NCBI GenBank assembly: GCA_002361155.1
Contig: DERZ01000006.1
Coordinates: forward strand, 3,113 to 30,485
Direction: 5' to 3'
DNA: 27,373 nucleotides
Origin: Porphyromonadaceae bacterium UBA3327
Lineage (GTDB): Bacteria > Bacteroidota > Bacteroidia > Bacteroidales > Muribaculaceae
The notes beneath the pieces were generated by a model, which saw nothing but the letters and a program-made list of their open reading frames with translations, ran no database searches and was not told where the DNA came from. Shown here in pieces: positions 13,845 through 22,074 of the stretch. Each line of letters starts with the position of its first letter. The first letter of the stretch is position 1. Made by a program: the position numbers and the translations under genes.

Positions 13845-15566
13845 TTATTTCACGGCAACTTTGGTAGCGTTGCCGTTGGCAACGCGGATGTAGATACCGG
13901 TTGTGGGTTCTGCCACGCGTACGCCCTGGAGGTTGAAGTACTCGGCTGTGCCGTTCTCTGTCCCGATGGCGGTGATACCGGTTGTAGTGCTGAATGTTAC
14001 AGTCTTGACATTGCTCTCCAGGCCAGTCTTTGTATCTTTGGCGATGTAGGTGAGCCTGTATGTCTTGCCCGGTTCGATAGCCAGTGCATTGCCGTCATAC
14101 TTGACATAGTTGTCGGGAACAACCTTAGAAGGAGCATAAGCAATTTCAGGGGCTGCAGAATTTTCCTCAAGGAGATACCAGATGTCTATGCCTTCGACAA
14201 CGGGGAATTTAACTTCATCGCCAGCGTTTACGGTAAAGTTTTCGCCATCATTGACCTCCATTCCATTGATATGAATTACAGGAGCGGCAGGCAATGGATT
14301 TGTGGTGAAAGTAACATCGATAGGCATAGGTTCATCTGCATTTGTCCACATCACATCGATTTTCATGTTGGCAAAATTGTCTGCGTCGATTGTCCCCGTA
14401 ACGGTTACATCCGCTACAATCATGCCTTCGAGAAGCTGAAGGTCATTGACTGTTCCGTTATAATTGCGGACCCCATTGGATGTGGTGATTGCAACGTCCG
14501 GAACGACTATATCTCCGAGGGGCAGCAAATCTTCACCCATCGATAAAGAGAAATCAGGAAGTATGAAGTCGCAAGAGGTATAGGATTTATTTACTATTGA
14601 AATGGTGGAACTCTGATTGTCGGTAAGCTGTTCTCCCGTCATTCTTACATTGAGATAACCATTGTGGTTGTCGGTATAAGGATAATAGATTAATTTTACA
14701 TCATCTATTGTCAATGAATTACCCTGTTGCAGATTGTTCGAATTGAAGTAGTCGCCCGCAGAGAAAATAACATTGAATTTTTCGGGAGTTGACTCTGTTA
14801 AATAGTTGAAATCAATATGGCAGAGCGTCCATTCATCAGTATTGCCTTCGAATGAAATTTCAGCTACTGCAATCAGTTCCGCATCAGGAGTAGGTGTAAT
14901 TTCGCCTCCTTGCGTATTTTCCATTAAATCCAGACCATCATGATTGTCTTTATAGTACTGCTGTAAAATATTTCTGTCGCGGTCTTCCATATTGACATTT
15001 TTAGGGGTCGAGAAAGATATCTCTCCTGGCACGTTTGCCTGAGTCCACGTCCCTTTCCAAAGGTAAGCGATAACAGCGGCCTTTTCCGTCGATTCCTCAG
15101 CGCGACTGACTTTATACATGAATTCTATGGCATCGGGTCGGCTGGTAAAGTCAATACCTCCGAATGTACCGCCATCCTTGTTGGCGGCATTAAATCCCTT
15201 GGCGGTTGACCATGTTTTTCCTAAGGTTACATATCCGGGAACCGTTTGACTGGCGAGAATGGAATTCGGGGAATTGTAGACTTTTACGGCGCTTGTAGGC
15301 TTTTCATCCGTAGAATTATAACCTTCAACTTTTTCTCCTGTAATGGTTGCACCCGCACCTCCCATTCCTATGACTTGGGATATGCACCAGGGGAGAGGAG
15401 TTGTACCGTTTGTTTTTTTATTGTCGCCAGCTGTCCAGGGTGTGCAATCACCCCAGTTTTCCTCGAATCCGTTGTTCGGGAGCTGCTGGTTCGCTTCTTG
15501 GGCGTAAGCCGCGAGGGGGGGGAGCAGCAGCATGGCGCCGAGAAGGGCTGTTGTTACTTTTTTCAT
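13845..15566 (-). CDS. Secreted PCMD-like / calycin-like fusion protein with T9SS-like C-terminus (573 aa)
   Basis: A signal peptide (MKKVTTALLGAMLLLPPLAA, then YAQ) precedes three modules. Residues about 28-292 resemble a PCMD jelly-roll (NNGFEENW at the start, FEGNTDEWTLCHIDFNYL, closing SLTIDDVKLIYYP). Residues about 297-425 are a calycin-like beta-barrel (GYLNVRMTGEQLTDNQSSTI to MKIDVMWTN and IDVTFTT), clearly homologous to most of the 197-residue protein encoded just upstream. Residues about 430-525 look like an Fn3/chitobiase-type beta domain. The last 45 residues (EYFNLQGVRV, then TGIYIRVANG and KVAVK) form a T9SS-like sorting module. It lies 111 nt downstream of its small paralogue and may share its transcript. 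Ligand and function are unknown; carbohydrate or lipid binding would be a guess from the folds. Confidence 0.78.
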   Translation of the reverse strand: MKKVTTALLGAMLLLPPLAAYAQEANQQLPNNGFEENWGDCTPWTAGDNKKTNGTTPLPWCISQVIGMGGAGATITGEKVEGYNSTDEKPTSAVKVYNSPNSILASQTVPGYVTLGKTWSTAKGFNAANKDGGTFGGIDFTSRPDAIEFMYKVSRAEESTEKAAVIAYLWKGTWTQANVPGEISFSTPKNVNMEDRDRNILQQYYKDNHDGLDLMENTQGGEITPTPDAELIAVAEISFEGNTDEWTLCHIDFNYLTESTPEKFNVIFSAGDYFNSNNLQQGNSLTIDDVKLIYYPYTDNHNGYLNVRMTGEQLTDNQSSTISIVNKSYTSCDFILPDFSLSMGEDLLPLGDIVVPDVAITTSNGVRNYNGTVNDLQLLEGMIVADVTVTGTIDADNFANMKIDVMWTNADEPMPIDVTFTTNPLPAAPVIHINGMEVNDGENFTVNAGDEVKFPVVEGIDIWYLLEENSAAPEIAYAPSKVVPDNYVKYDGNALAIEPGKTYRLTYIAKDTKTGLESNVKTVTFSTTTGITAIGTENGTAEYFNLQGVRVAEPTTGIYIRVANGNATKVAVK

Positions 15567-15677
15567 TTTGTTGTTATTGTTGTTTTGAATTCAATTTGTT
15601 GTTGGCGGACAAATGGACCGTGTCCGTCACGACGCGGAACACCGGAGGCTCTTTAGCTTCTGGCTCTCGCGCCCGGT

Positions 15678-16271
15678 TTAGCGCGTTACTTTGCCTCCGT
15701 CTCTGGTTACGCGGATGTAGAGACCATTGGCGGGAGCGGCGGTCAGGCGACGGCCATTAAGGTCGTAGTAGGTAGCTGTGCAGTCATCGTCGACCAAGCC
15801 GGTGATGCCGCTGAGATCAATCTTGTCTGTGGTGAAGGTTACGTTGATGGGCATAGGGTCGCCGCCGGTGTTGGTCCACATCACGTCGATCTTCATGTCG
15901 GCCACGTTGTCGCGGATCTTGCCGTCGAGTTTCACGTCGGCGATGATCATACCACCCATGAGGGTCATGTCCTTGGTCTCGCCTTTGTAGGTATCCTCGT
16001 TGCCGGAGGCAGTCACCGACACGTTCTCCAGAGCGATGTCACCGAGTGGCAGGGGTGCCCCGCCGAGGTCGATGGTGAGGTTGGGGAGCAGGAAGTTGCA
16101 GATTCCCTCGCCGGTGGGGGTGATGGTGATGGAAGAGGGCTGGTTGTCGGCAATCTTTTCGCCACCCATTTCAACGTTGAGGAAGCCGGGGTAGTTCTTG
16201 GCTTCGCCTGCGGCGAAAGATACTGCGTGGAGCAGAAGCATACCGCTCAAAAGCGCGTAAATTTTCTTCAT
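15678..16271 (-). CDS. Small secreted calycin-like protein with T9SS-like C-terminus (197 aa)
   Basis: A signal peptide (MKKIYALLSGMLLLHAVSFA, then AGEA) is followed by one calycin-like beta-barrel domain (about residues 27-150). It shows GFLNVEMGGEKIADNQPSSI, CNFLLPNLTIDLGG, PLPLGDIALENV, GGMIIADVKLDGKI and MKIDVMWTN. The same landmarks occur in the same order in the 573-residue protein downstream, so one arose from the other by duplication with domain gain or loss. The C-terminus (TYYDLNGRRLTAAPANGLYI) is a T9SS-like module ending in GGKVTR. A promoter lies about 100 nt upstream, and the leader carries a tandem repeat. The function is unknown. Confidence 0.8.
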   Translation of the reverse strand: MKKIYALLSGMLLLHAVSFAAGEAKNYPGFLNVEMGGEKIADNQPSSITITPTGEGICNFLLPNLTIDLGGAPLPLGDIALENVSVTASGNEDTYKGETKDMTLMGGMIIADVKLDGKIRDNVADMKIDVMWTNTGGDPMPINVTFTTDKIDLSGITGLVDDDCTATYYDLNGRRLTAAPANGLYIRVTRDGGKVTR

Positions 16272-16290
16272 ATTATGATATAGTTAAAAA

Positions 16291-16322
16291 AATTATCTTG
16301 TGAATAAATTATCTTGTGAATA
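16291..16322. repeat. Perfect tandem 16-bp repeat in the leader of the 197-aa gene
   Basis: AATTATCTTGTGAATA occurs twice, head to tail (16291-16306 and 16307-16322). A partial third copy, TATCTTGT, lies at 16342-16349. The repeat falls between the predicted promoter (16371-16402) and the start codon at 16271, so it would be transcribed into the 5' leader. Confidence 0.85.
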
Positions 16323-16370
16323 TGGTGAAAAATATATAAAGTATCTTGTTCCTTAATCCGATAATCATTG

Positions 16371-16402
16371 CAAATTTAATCAATATTTCCAATTTGACCA
16401 AT
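16371..16402 (-). promoter_or_regulatory. Bacteroidota-type promoter for the calycin-like genes
   Basis: On the minus strand, ATTG (16402-16399), a 20-nt spacer and TAAATTTG (16378-16371) match the -33/-7 consensus with one mismatch in the -33 element. The predicted start near 16366 gives a leader of about 95 nt. Confidence 0.55.
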
Positions 16403-16480
16403 AGAATGCCCCGGTTTGTCACTAATTATGTGAAAAAAGTGCCAAAACGAACAATGATAATGTATCCTTTGCGTGAGGTG

Positions 16481-18694
16481 TCAGGGGGTGGAAAGGGTGC
16501 GTTCGCCCATGTCGCGGGCGATCTCTTTGCGCATGGTCATCACGTCGCGGATCTCTACATCTATGCGATGTTCCTCCTCAGCGTCACCTTTGTCTACAGC
16601 TTCCGACAGCTCTTTCATCAGTTCTTTGAGCCTGATGTCGAGCAGTTCCCCTTTCAATTCTATCACGGAGCGGGGCACGAGTATTTCGAGTCGGTCCTCC
16701 TCACGCTCGGCAGGAGCCTCGCGGCTGTAGATATGGCTGAGGTGGTGCCGTTCGCGAAGGAGTTCGGCGGCTTCGCGCCGGACTTCGTCATTCTCGTGGC
16801 TGAGCAGTTCGCGTCCCGGCCAGTCCTTCCGGAAGTCGGACAACCGTCCCTCGCGCCGTCCGGCGATGACGGCTGCGAGCCGTTCTTCCTCCCGCCTGAT
16901 CTCATCGACGGAGAGATCCCTGGCCGCGATTTCGCGGATGCCTTCGGCGCGCATCCGCTTCGCCTCCTCGTCGGCCGCGGCGCGTTCCCGCGCGAACGCG
17001 TCGGCGAAATCTCCGCGCATCCGCTCCAACAGTTCCGACATTTTAGCATAAAGCGGCACGGTATATTCCACACCATCCACATCCAGCTCCTCGCGGACGA
17101 ATTCCAGCACATCGATCTCCCGCTCACTGCCGTTCTCGTCCACCTGCGTGCAGAAAGGCATATAGCCATAGCGCACACAGTAGCGCATCAGTGCCTGCTC
17201 GGCGCGAGCAAGCGGAAACACCTGCGTCCGTAGTCCTACGGCCAGAGGCTGTTGCCGAACCTCATGCGGCAGTGCCGGAGCGGATGCCGGCTGTCCGGAG
17301 ACGCCTGCAACATCAGTGCCGGGTGCTGATACCGGTGTTGGCTGCATAGCTTCGGGAAACTCCCGGCGCATCCGTTCGCGGCGCCGTTTTTCCACCACTT
17401 CGGCCACGGCCTTGGCCACAGCCTTGGCGATGGCTTCCTCCGAGATACCCAGCAGCGAGGCGCACTCTCGGATATAGACATCACGCGACACCACATCCGG
17501 GATGTGGGCTATCGATTCCACCACGCTGTTGATGGCGGCGATGCGCTGCTGCGGGTCGTTCTTCATCTCCGCCAGCATCACCTGCGCCTTATAGCGGATG
17601 ATGTCGGTCTCATGCTCCGCCACGTAGGCGCGGAACTCCTCCGGAGTGTTCTTGCGCGCGAAAGAGTCCGGGTCATCTTCAGGCGGCAGACGGAGCGTCT
17701 TGACATTCATCTTGTGGGAGAGGAGCATGTCGATACCGCGCAGAGACGCCTTGACTCCGGCTGCATCGCCGTCGTAGATCAGCGTGATGTTGTCTGTAAA
17801 CCGATGGATAAGCGCTATCTGGCCGTCGGTGAGCGCAGTTCCTGAAGAGGCCACCACATTTTTCATGCCAGACTGCCACATGCCGATCACGTCCATGTAG
17901 CCTTCCACAAGGAAGCACTTGTCCTCGCGTACGATAGCCGAGCGCGCCTGATAGATGCCGTACAGCTCGTTGCTCTTCTTGTAGAGTTCCGATTCGGGAG
18001 AGTTGATATATTTTGCCAGTCCTCCCTTGAGGTCGCGTCCTCCGAATGCAATCACTTTGCCCGAAGTGTTGAGGATGGGGAAGATGACCCGGCCGCGGAA
18101 GCGGTCGTAGTCGCGCCCCTGTTGCGAGGTCCCCACGAGGCCGAGCTGCTTGAACACGTCAAGCGGGTAACCGGCCTTGAGGGCAGACCCGGTGAGGTGG
18201 CTGCCGCGGTCGAGGGCGTATCCGAGATGGAAGGCGGCGATGGCTTCGTCGGTGACGCCGCGCCCCTGAAGATAGGAGAGGCCCACGTCGCGCCCCTCGT
18301 CGGTCTCCGTCAGGTCATGCTCCATCAGGCGCATCGCCCATTCGTTGGCAACGAGCATGGACTCGCGCTCCGACTGCCGGCGGCGCTCCTCGTCGGTGAG
18401 TTCCCGCTCCTCCACCTTTATGCCGTAGCGCCTTGCCAGGTGCAGCAGAGCCTCGTGGTATGAGAGTCCCTCTTTCTCCATGATGAAATTCACCGGCGAA
18501 CCACCCTTCTTGCAGGAGAAGCAATAACAGAAATTCTTGCGGCGGTTCACGGAGAATGAAGGAGTGCGTTCGTTGTGGAACGGACAGAGGCCCATATAGT
18601 TGCCTCCGCGCCGTATGAGGTGGACATAGTCGCCCACCACCTCTACAATGTCGGCTGTATCCTTTATCTTCTGTACAGTGGCTTTGTCGATCAT
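16481..18694 (-). CDS. dnaG: DNA primase DnaG (737 aa)
   Basis: DnaG makes the RNA primers for lagging-strand synthesis together with the replicative helicase. The CHC2 zinc finger is complete: C37, H40, C58 and C61 (LCPFH ... CFSC). The RNA-polymerase core follows, with RGRVIFPILNTSGKVIAFGG about residues 205-224. The TOPRIM domain shows LVEGYMDVIG with the catalytic E264, SSGTALTDGQ, and the metal-binding IYDGDAAG. Residues about 445-495 are a Pro/Ala-rich linker. The C-terminal half beyond it carries a DnaB-binding-type helical region and several charged coiled-coil-like helices. At 737 residues it is longer than E. coli DnaG, the extra length being in the linker and C-terminal part. The start ATG overlaps the dapA stop as ATGA, so translation is probably coupled. 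Confidence 0.97.
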   Translation of the reverse strand: MIDKATVQKIKDTADIVEVVGDYVHLIRRGGNYMGLCPFHNERTPSFSVNRRKNFCYCFSCKKGGSPVNFIMEKEGLSYHEALLHLARRYGIKVEERELTDEERRRQSERESMLVANEWAMRLMEHDLTETDEGRDVGLSYLQGRGVTDEAIAAFHLGYALDRGSHLTGSALKAGYPLDVFKQLGLVGTSQQGRDYDRFRGRVIFPILNTSGKVIAFGGRDLKGGLAKYINSPESELYKKSNELYGIYQARSAIVREDKCFLVEGYMDVIGMWQSGMKNVVASSGTALTDGQIALIHRFTDNITLIYDGDAAGVKASLRGIDMLLSHKMNVKTLRLPPEDDPDSFARKNTPEEFRAYVAEHETDIIRYKAQVMLAEMKNDPQQRIAAINSVVESIAHIPDVVSRDVYIRECASLLGISEEAIAKAVAKAVAEVVEKRRRERMRREFPEAMQPTPVSAPGTDVAGVSGQPASAPALPHEVRQQPLAVGLRTQVFPLARAEQALMRYCVRYGYMPFCTQVDENGSEREIDVLEFVREELDVDGVEYTVPLYAKMSELLERMRGDFADAFARERAAADEEAKRMRAEGIREIAARDLSVDEIRREEERLAAVIAGRREGRLSDFRKDWPGRELLSHENDEVRREAAELLRERHHLSHIYSREAPAEREEDRLEILVPRSVIELKGELLDIRLKELMKELSEAVDKGDAEEEHRIDVEIRDVMTMRKEIARDMGERTLSTP

Positions 18695-19590
18695 CGGGCC
18701 GAGATATTGCGGAGATCCGTGACGAGGCGGCGGATTTCCTCGCCGGTCTCGAGGCGCGTCGGCACGAGGGGGAGACGGAGCTGGTTCTCGATGAGTCCGA
18801 GGGCGTTGAGCAGCGATTTCACGCCGGCGGGGTTGCCGTCGACGAACAGTTCGTCGTAGAGGCGGGAAAAGCTGTAATGGATGGGGAGTGCTTCGTTGAA
18901 GCGTCCTGCGAGACAGAGGCGCACCATGCGGCCGAACTCTTCGGGAAAGGCGTTGCCCACCACCGAAATCACTCCCTCGGCGCCGAGCGAGATAAGGGGA
19001 TAGGTGAGGGCGTCATCGCCCGAGATCACCTGGAACCGCTCAGGCTTGTGGTTGATTATCTCCTCGATCTGCTTGAAATCGCCCGAAGCTTCCTTGATGC
19101 CTATTATGCCCGGGAACTCCTTGGCGAGCCGGAGCGTGGTGGAAGCCTTGATGTTTATGCCGGTGCGTCCGGGCACGTTGTAGAGCACCACCGGCAAAGG
19201 GGAAGCCATGGCCACTTCGCGGTAATGAAGGTACAGGCCCTCCTGCGAGGGCTTGTTATAGAAAGGTGTCACAGAGAGGATGGCTGAAAAACCGGAGAGG
19301 TCCGTCGAACGGATTTCCTCGGTCAGCGAGCGGGTGCAGTTCCCCCCCATGCCGAGCACGAGCGGAATGCGGCCTGCCGTGCGGGTCACCGCAAACTCTC
19401 TGACGGCCTGTTTTTCGGCCGGGGAGAGGGTCGGAGTCTCGCCTGTGGTGCCAAGCACTACGATATAGTCGGCATGTCCCTCCATGATGTGGTCGAGAAC
19501 GCGTCCGAGCGCTTCGAAATCAATCTCTTTGTCGGGGGTGAAGGGAGTGACGGCGGCCACTCCCAAACCGGTTAACCTGAATGTTTCCAT
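18691..19590 (-). CDS. dapA: 4-hydroxy-tetrahydrodipicolinate synthase DapA (299 aa)
   Basis: DapA condenses pyruvate with aspartate semialdehyde, the first step specific to lysine and diaminopimelate synthesis. The TIM-barrel landmarks are all visible: GLGVAAVTPFTPDKEIDFEA near the N-terminus, VVLGTTGETPTLSPAEK (substrate-binding TTGE), LYNVPGRTG with the catalytic tyrosine, and GIIGIKEASGDF with the Schiff-base lysine K166. GDDALTYPLISLGAEGVISV forms the later strands. The length is normal. The ATG at 19590 begins METFRLTGLG; the alternative upstream start at 19623 would include the -7 promoter element. It is the first gene of a two-gene unit with dnaG. Confidence 0.97.
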   Translation of the reverse strand: METFRLTGLGVAAVTPFTPDKEIDFEALGRVLDHIMEGHADYIVVLGTTGETPTLSPAEKQAVREFAVTRTAGRIPLVLGMGGNCTRSLTEEIRSTDLSGFSAILSVTPFYNKPSQEGLYLHYREVAMASPLPVVLYNVPGRTGINIKASTTLRLAKEFPGIIGIKEASGDFKQIEEIINHKPERFQVISGDDALTYPLISLGAEGVISVVGNAFPEEFGRMVRLCLAGRFNEALPIHYSFSRLYDELFVDGNPAGVKSLLNALGLIENQLRLPLVPTRLETGEEIRRLVTDLRNISAR

Positions 19591-19611
19591 AAAATTTCCG
19601 TAGGAATCACG

Positions 19612-19619
19612 CAAAATTA
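19612..19619 (-). promoter_or_regulatory. -7 promoter element for dapA-dnaG
   Basis: On the minus strand TAATTTTG is an exact TAnnTTTG match, 21 nt before the dapA ATG. A -33 element at the expected distance is not recognisable. The implied leader is only about 17 nt. Confidence 0.45.
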
Positions 19620-19698
19620 ACAATTTTTCTTCACATATTCGCGTAAATATTGTTAAATAAAGGTTAATCCACTGTCAGAGTACAAACTATAAATCATT

Positions 19699-21117
19699 AT
19701 GGAGAACAGCAAGGTTAAGGGGGTAATGGGGAAGACGCGGAATGTGGCCGTGTGGTTCTGGAAGGATATCAGATCGTATGCCGATGTCAAGGGGGATCTG
19801 GAATCGCAGCTGGATATCGAGCAGAGCATCCGGTCCGGAGTATCGTTCAAGGGGAGTCAGCTGCTGACCCTCATATTCGCCATTTTTATCGCCTCTCTCG
19901 GGCTGAACACCAACAGTATACCGGTCATCATCGGCGCGATGCTCATATCGCCTCTTATGGGTCCGATCATGGGTATGGGTCTCGGAATCGGCGTTCAGGA
20001 TTTCACGTTGCTGAAGCGGAGCCTGAAGAATATCGTGGCGGCAGTCCTCGGATCTCTTGTCACCTCAGCGATATATTTCCTGATTTCGCCCCAGTACGAA
20101 GGTGCGAGCCAGCTTCTGGCGCGCACCTCTCCCTCGATCTACGATGTGTTCGTGGCGGTCTTTGGCGGCGCGGCCGGCATACTGAGTGTGGCTGCCAAGA
20201 ACAAAGGTCAGGTGATGCCTGGAGTGGCAATCGCCACCTCGCTGATGCCTCCCCTCTGCACGGCCGGTTACGGGCTGGCCACATGGCAGATGAATTTCTT
20301 TCTCGGAGCGCTTTATCTTTTCTTCACCAATATGATATTCATCATGGTCACTACCTGGGTGGGGGTGAAGCTGATGGGATTCAGGAACGTGGTTTTCCAG
20401 GATGAGCGGCGTGCCCGTCGCGTGCAGCGGGTCGTTACAGGTCTGGTAGTAGCCACTGTCTGCGTGAGCGTCTATCTTACGGTGGTTATGATACGCAAGA
20501 ATGTGTTTATCGAGAAAGCCTCCGCATTTGTGGAGAATCAGTTTGTGTTCCCCAATACGCAGGTCCTGAGCCATAAGGAGTATGTAGAGGGTAACACGCG
20601 GCACATTGACGTTACGCTCATAGGCGAGGCGTTGCCGAAGGACTCGCTTCAGTTGGCGATGGTAAACAAAATGGACTCGGTGGGACTCGGGGGAACGTTG
20701 CTTACAATAAAGCAGGGCTTCTCGGTGGAGAACGGCAAGGAACTTGACAGCGATGACAGCGGTCAGTTCTATGCATTGATGCAGAATGAGATAGCGCAGC
20801 GTCAGGAGGAGATAGACTCGTTGAAGTCGATAGTGTCGCTGCATAAACAGTTCTCCGACGAGAGCGTGCGCGTCTCGCCGGAGATTAAGGTACTGTTTCC
20901 GTCGGTGAAGGATATCGCGTTGGCGCGGATGGTAGCGTCGGCGGTGGGCAGCGACCAGAACACTGACACGATCGACATGATGTTTGTCAACGCGCCGGCG
21001 GGTATGACTGCGGCTGACCGTCGCAAGCTGACCGAGTATGTCGAAGTCCGGCTGAACCGTAAAAACATCCACCTGACCCTGAACCCCTCAGGATTTCCCT
21101 GGCCTTCTCGAAAGTAA
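19699..21117 (+). CDS. DUF389 / TIGR00341-family integral membrane protein (472 aa)
   Basis: After a hydrophilic N-terminus (about 50 residues), five to six hydrophobic segments fill residues about 52-265. They include LLTLIFAIFIASLGLNTNSI, PVIIGAMLISPLMGPIMGMG, VAVFGGAAGILSVAAK and GVAIATSLMPPLCTAGYGLA. The motif IIGAMLISPLMGPI and the later TSLMPPLCTAGYG are diagnostic of DUF389. The C-terminal 200 residues are soluble, with a coiled-coil-like stretch (about 352-375, MQNEIAQRQEEIDSLKSIVS), and probably lie outside the membrane. The family has no established function; transport is assumed from topology. It is transcribed divergently from dapA and is a single gene. Its TAA is directly adjacent to the stop of the convergent lipoprotein gene. 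Confidence 0.9.
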   Translation: MENSKVKGVMGKTRNVAVWFWKDIRSYADVKGDLESQLDIEQSIRSGVSFKGSQLLTLIFAIFIASLGLNTNSIPVIIGAMLISPLMGPIMGMGLGIGVQDFTLLKRSLKNIVAAVLGSLVTSAIYFLISPQYEGASQLLARTSPSIYDVFVAVFGGAAGILSVAAKNKGQVMPGVAIATSLMPPLCTAGYGLATWQMNFFLGALYLFFTNMIFIMVTTWVGVKLMGFRNVVFQDERRARRVQRVVTGLVVATVCVSVYLTVVMIRKNVFIEKASAFVENQFVFPNTQVLSHKEYVEGNTRHIDVTLIGEALPKDSLQLAMVNKMDSVGLGGTLLTIKQGFSVENGKELDSDDSGQFYALMQNEIAQRQEEIDSLKSIVSLHKQFSDESVRVSPEIKVLFPSVKDIALARMVASAVGSDQNTDTIDMMFVNAPAGMTAADRRKLTEYVEVRLNRKNIHLTLNPSGFPWPSRK

Positions 21118-22008
21118 TCAGTCGAGGAAGGAGAGGGTGTATTCGCGGTCGAGGCGGTTTGAGTCGTTGTATCGCAGGATTACGAAGAATTCGTCGTTGA
21201 CGTTTTTGAATTCGTACCGCATTGTTTTGACGTGTCCCTCATCGTAGTAGGATACCTCGGATGCAAGCAGTATGCTGCCTTTGCCGGTCAGGCGGCAGAG
21301 ACCGAAGAGTTTTGTGGGATCGCCGGCGGCAGCTTCCCAGCCTTCAGAATCGAGCAGAAGCCAGTTGAGATCCAGATTGAAGCTGTTGTAATATCCTAAC
21401 TGGTAACGTGCCCTGTCCTCACGCAGGATGTTTCCGTCGAGCCATGTAGCCGTCGTCAGATTGTCGGCTTTCCATGTCAGATCGGTGATCACAGAGGGTT
21501 CCTTCTCCTCCTTGACAGAAGTCCGGATCAGATGTTTTGTGTCATCGTACTCGTAGGAGAGCACACTCTTTTCCGAGACGGTGCCTTCATGGTCGAGCAC
21601 GTAGCCATTCTCGCCCAGGCCGTTGTTGATGGTCAGTGTGACGAAATACTTCAGCATGCCGTCCTCGTAATAGTTATACTCCGTGGAGGTGGCGTCGTAA
21701 CGGATGTTGCAGTTGCTGTTCTGGTGACCGATGGTCTTCACTTCTGTCAACAGTCCGTTATCGTTATACTTGAATGTAACCTGCGTAGTCTCCGTGATGC
21801 CCTCACTTTCAAAATCCTTCACCTGAATCGAGCCTATGATCGATTTTGGGAAACAGTAGTCGGGCAATCCGCCTGGGAAATCAGGTTTGTTGGGCTGGTC
21901 GGGGAGTTCGGATCCACCGTTGTTGTTGCTGTCTGGTTCTTCGTTACAGGCTGCAAGAGATGGTGTCAGTGCGATTATGGCTGCAAGCCATAGATGGTTC
22001 TTTTTCAT
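21118..22008 (-). CDS. Lipoprotein, DUF4595-like beta-repeat protein (296 aa)
   Basis: MKKNHLWLAAIIALTPSLAA followed by C21 is a lipoprotein signal, and a Ser/Asn/Gly-rich tether (NNNGGSELPDQPNKPDFPGG) leads away from the membrane. The body is a run of antiparallel beta hairpins with YD-like units: FKYNDNGLLTEV, YNYYEDGMLKYF, SYEYDDTKHLIRT, SYYDEGHVKTMRYEF and LRYNDSNRLDREY. This build resembles DUF4595-type surface lipoproteins of Bacteroidales. The ATG at 22008 is chosen over one at 22038 because it starts the lipoprotein signal. It lies 66 nt downstream of trkH and may be read through from it. The function is unknown. Confidence 0.7.
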   Translation of the reverse strand: MKKNHLWLAAIIALTPSLAACNEEPDSNNNGGSELPDQPNKPDFPGGLPDYCFPKSIIGSIQVKDFESEGITETTQVTFKYNDNGLLTEVKTIGHQNSNCNIRYDATSTEYNYYEDGMLKYFVTLTINNGLGENGYVLDHEGTVSEKSVLSYEYDDTKHLIRTSVKEEKEPSVITDLTWKADNLTTATWLDGNILREDRARYQLGYYNSFNLDLNWLLLDSEGWEAAAGDPTKLFGLCRLTGKGSILLASEVSYYDEGHVKTMRYEFKNVNDEFFVILRYNDSNRLDREYTLSFLD

Positions 22009-22074
22009 GTCGATGTTATTTAGTTGTTTATTGTTCAAAGTACAAACCGTTGGTCAGACTCTTCTTGTTGCCTC

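Noticed and set aside
15605-15640. CGGACA/TGTCCG inverted repeat between the calycin-like genes
   Set aside because: Only six base pairs, without a T-run on either strand; not distinguishable from chance.
16346-17233. Plus-strand ORF over the 3' part of dnaG (295 codons)
   Set aside because: It overlaps the DnaG C-terminal region, has no domain, and starts in the AT-rich gap downstream of dnaG.
20065-21072. Minus-strand ORF over the DUF389 gene (335 codons)
   Set aside because: His/Arg-rich composition typical of an antisense shadow; the sense strand encodes a recognised family.
22040-22055. Possible -7 element (TACTTTG on the minus strand) before the DUF4595-like lipoprotein
   Set aside because: It is one base short of TAnnTTTG and lacks a -33 element; read-through from trkH is equally likely.
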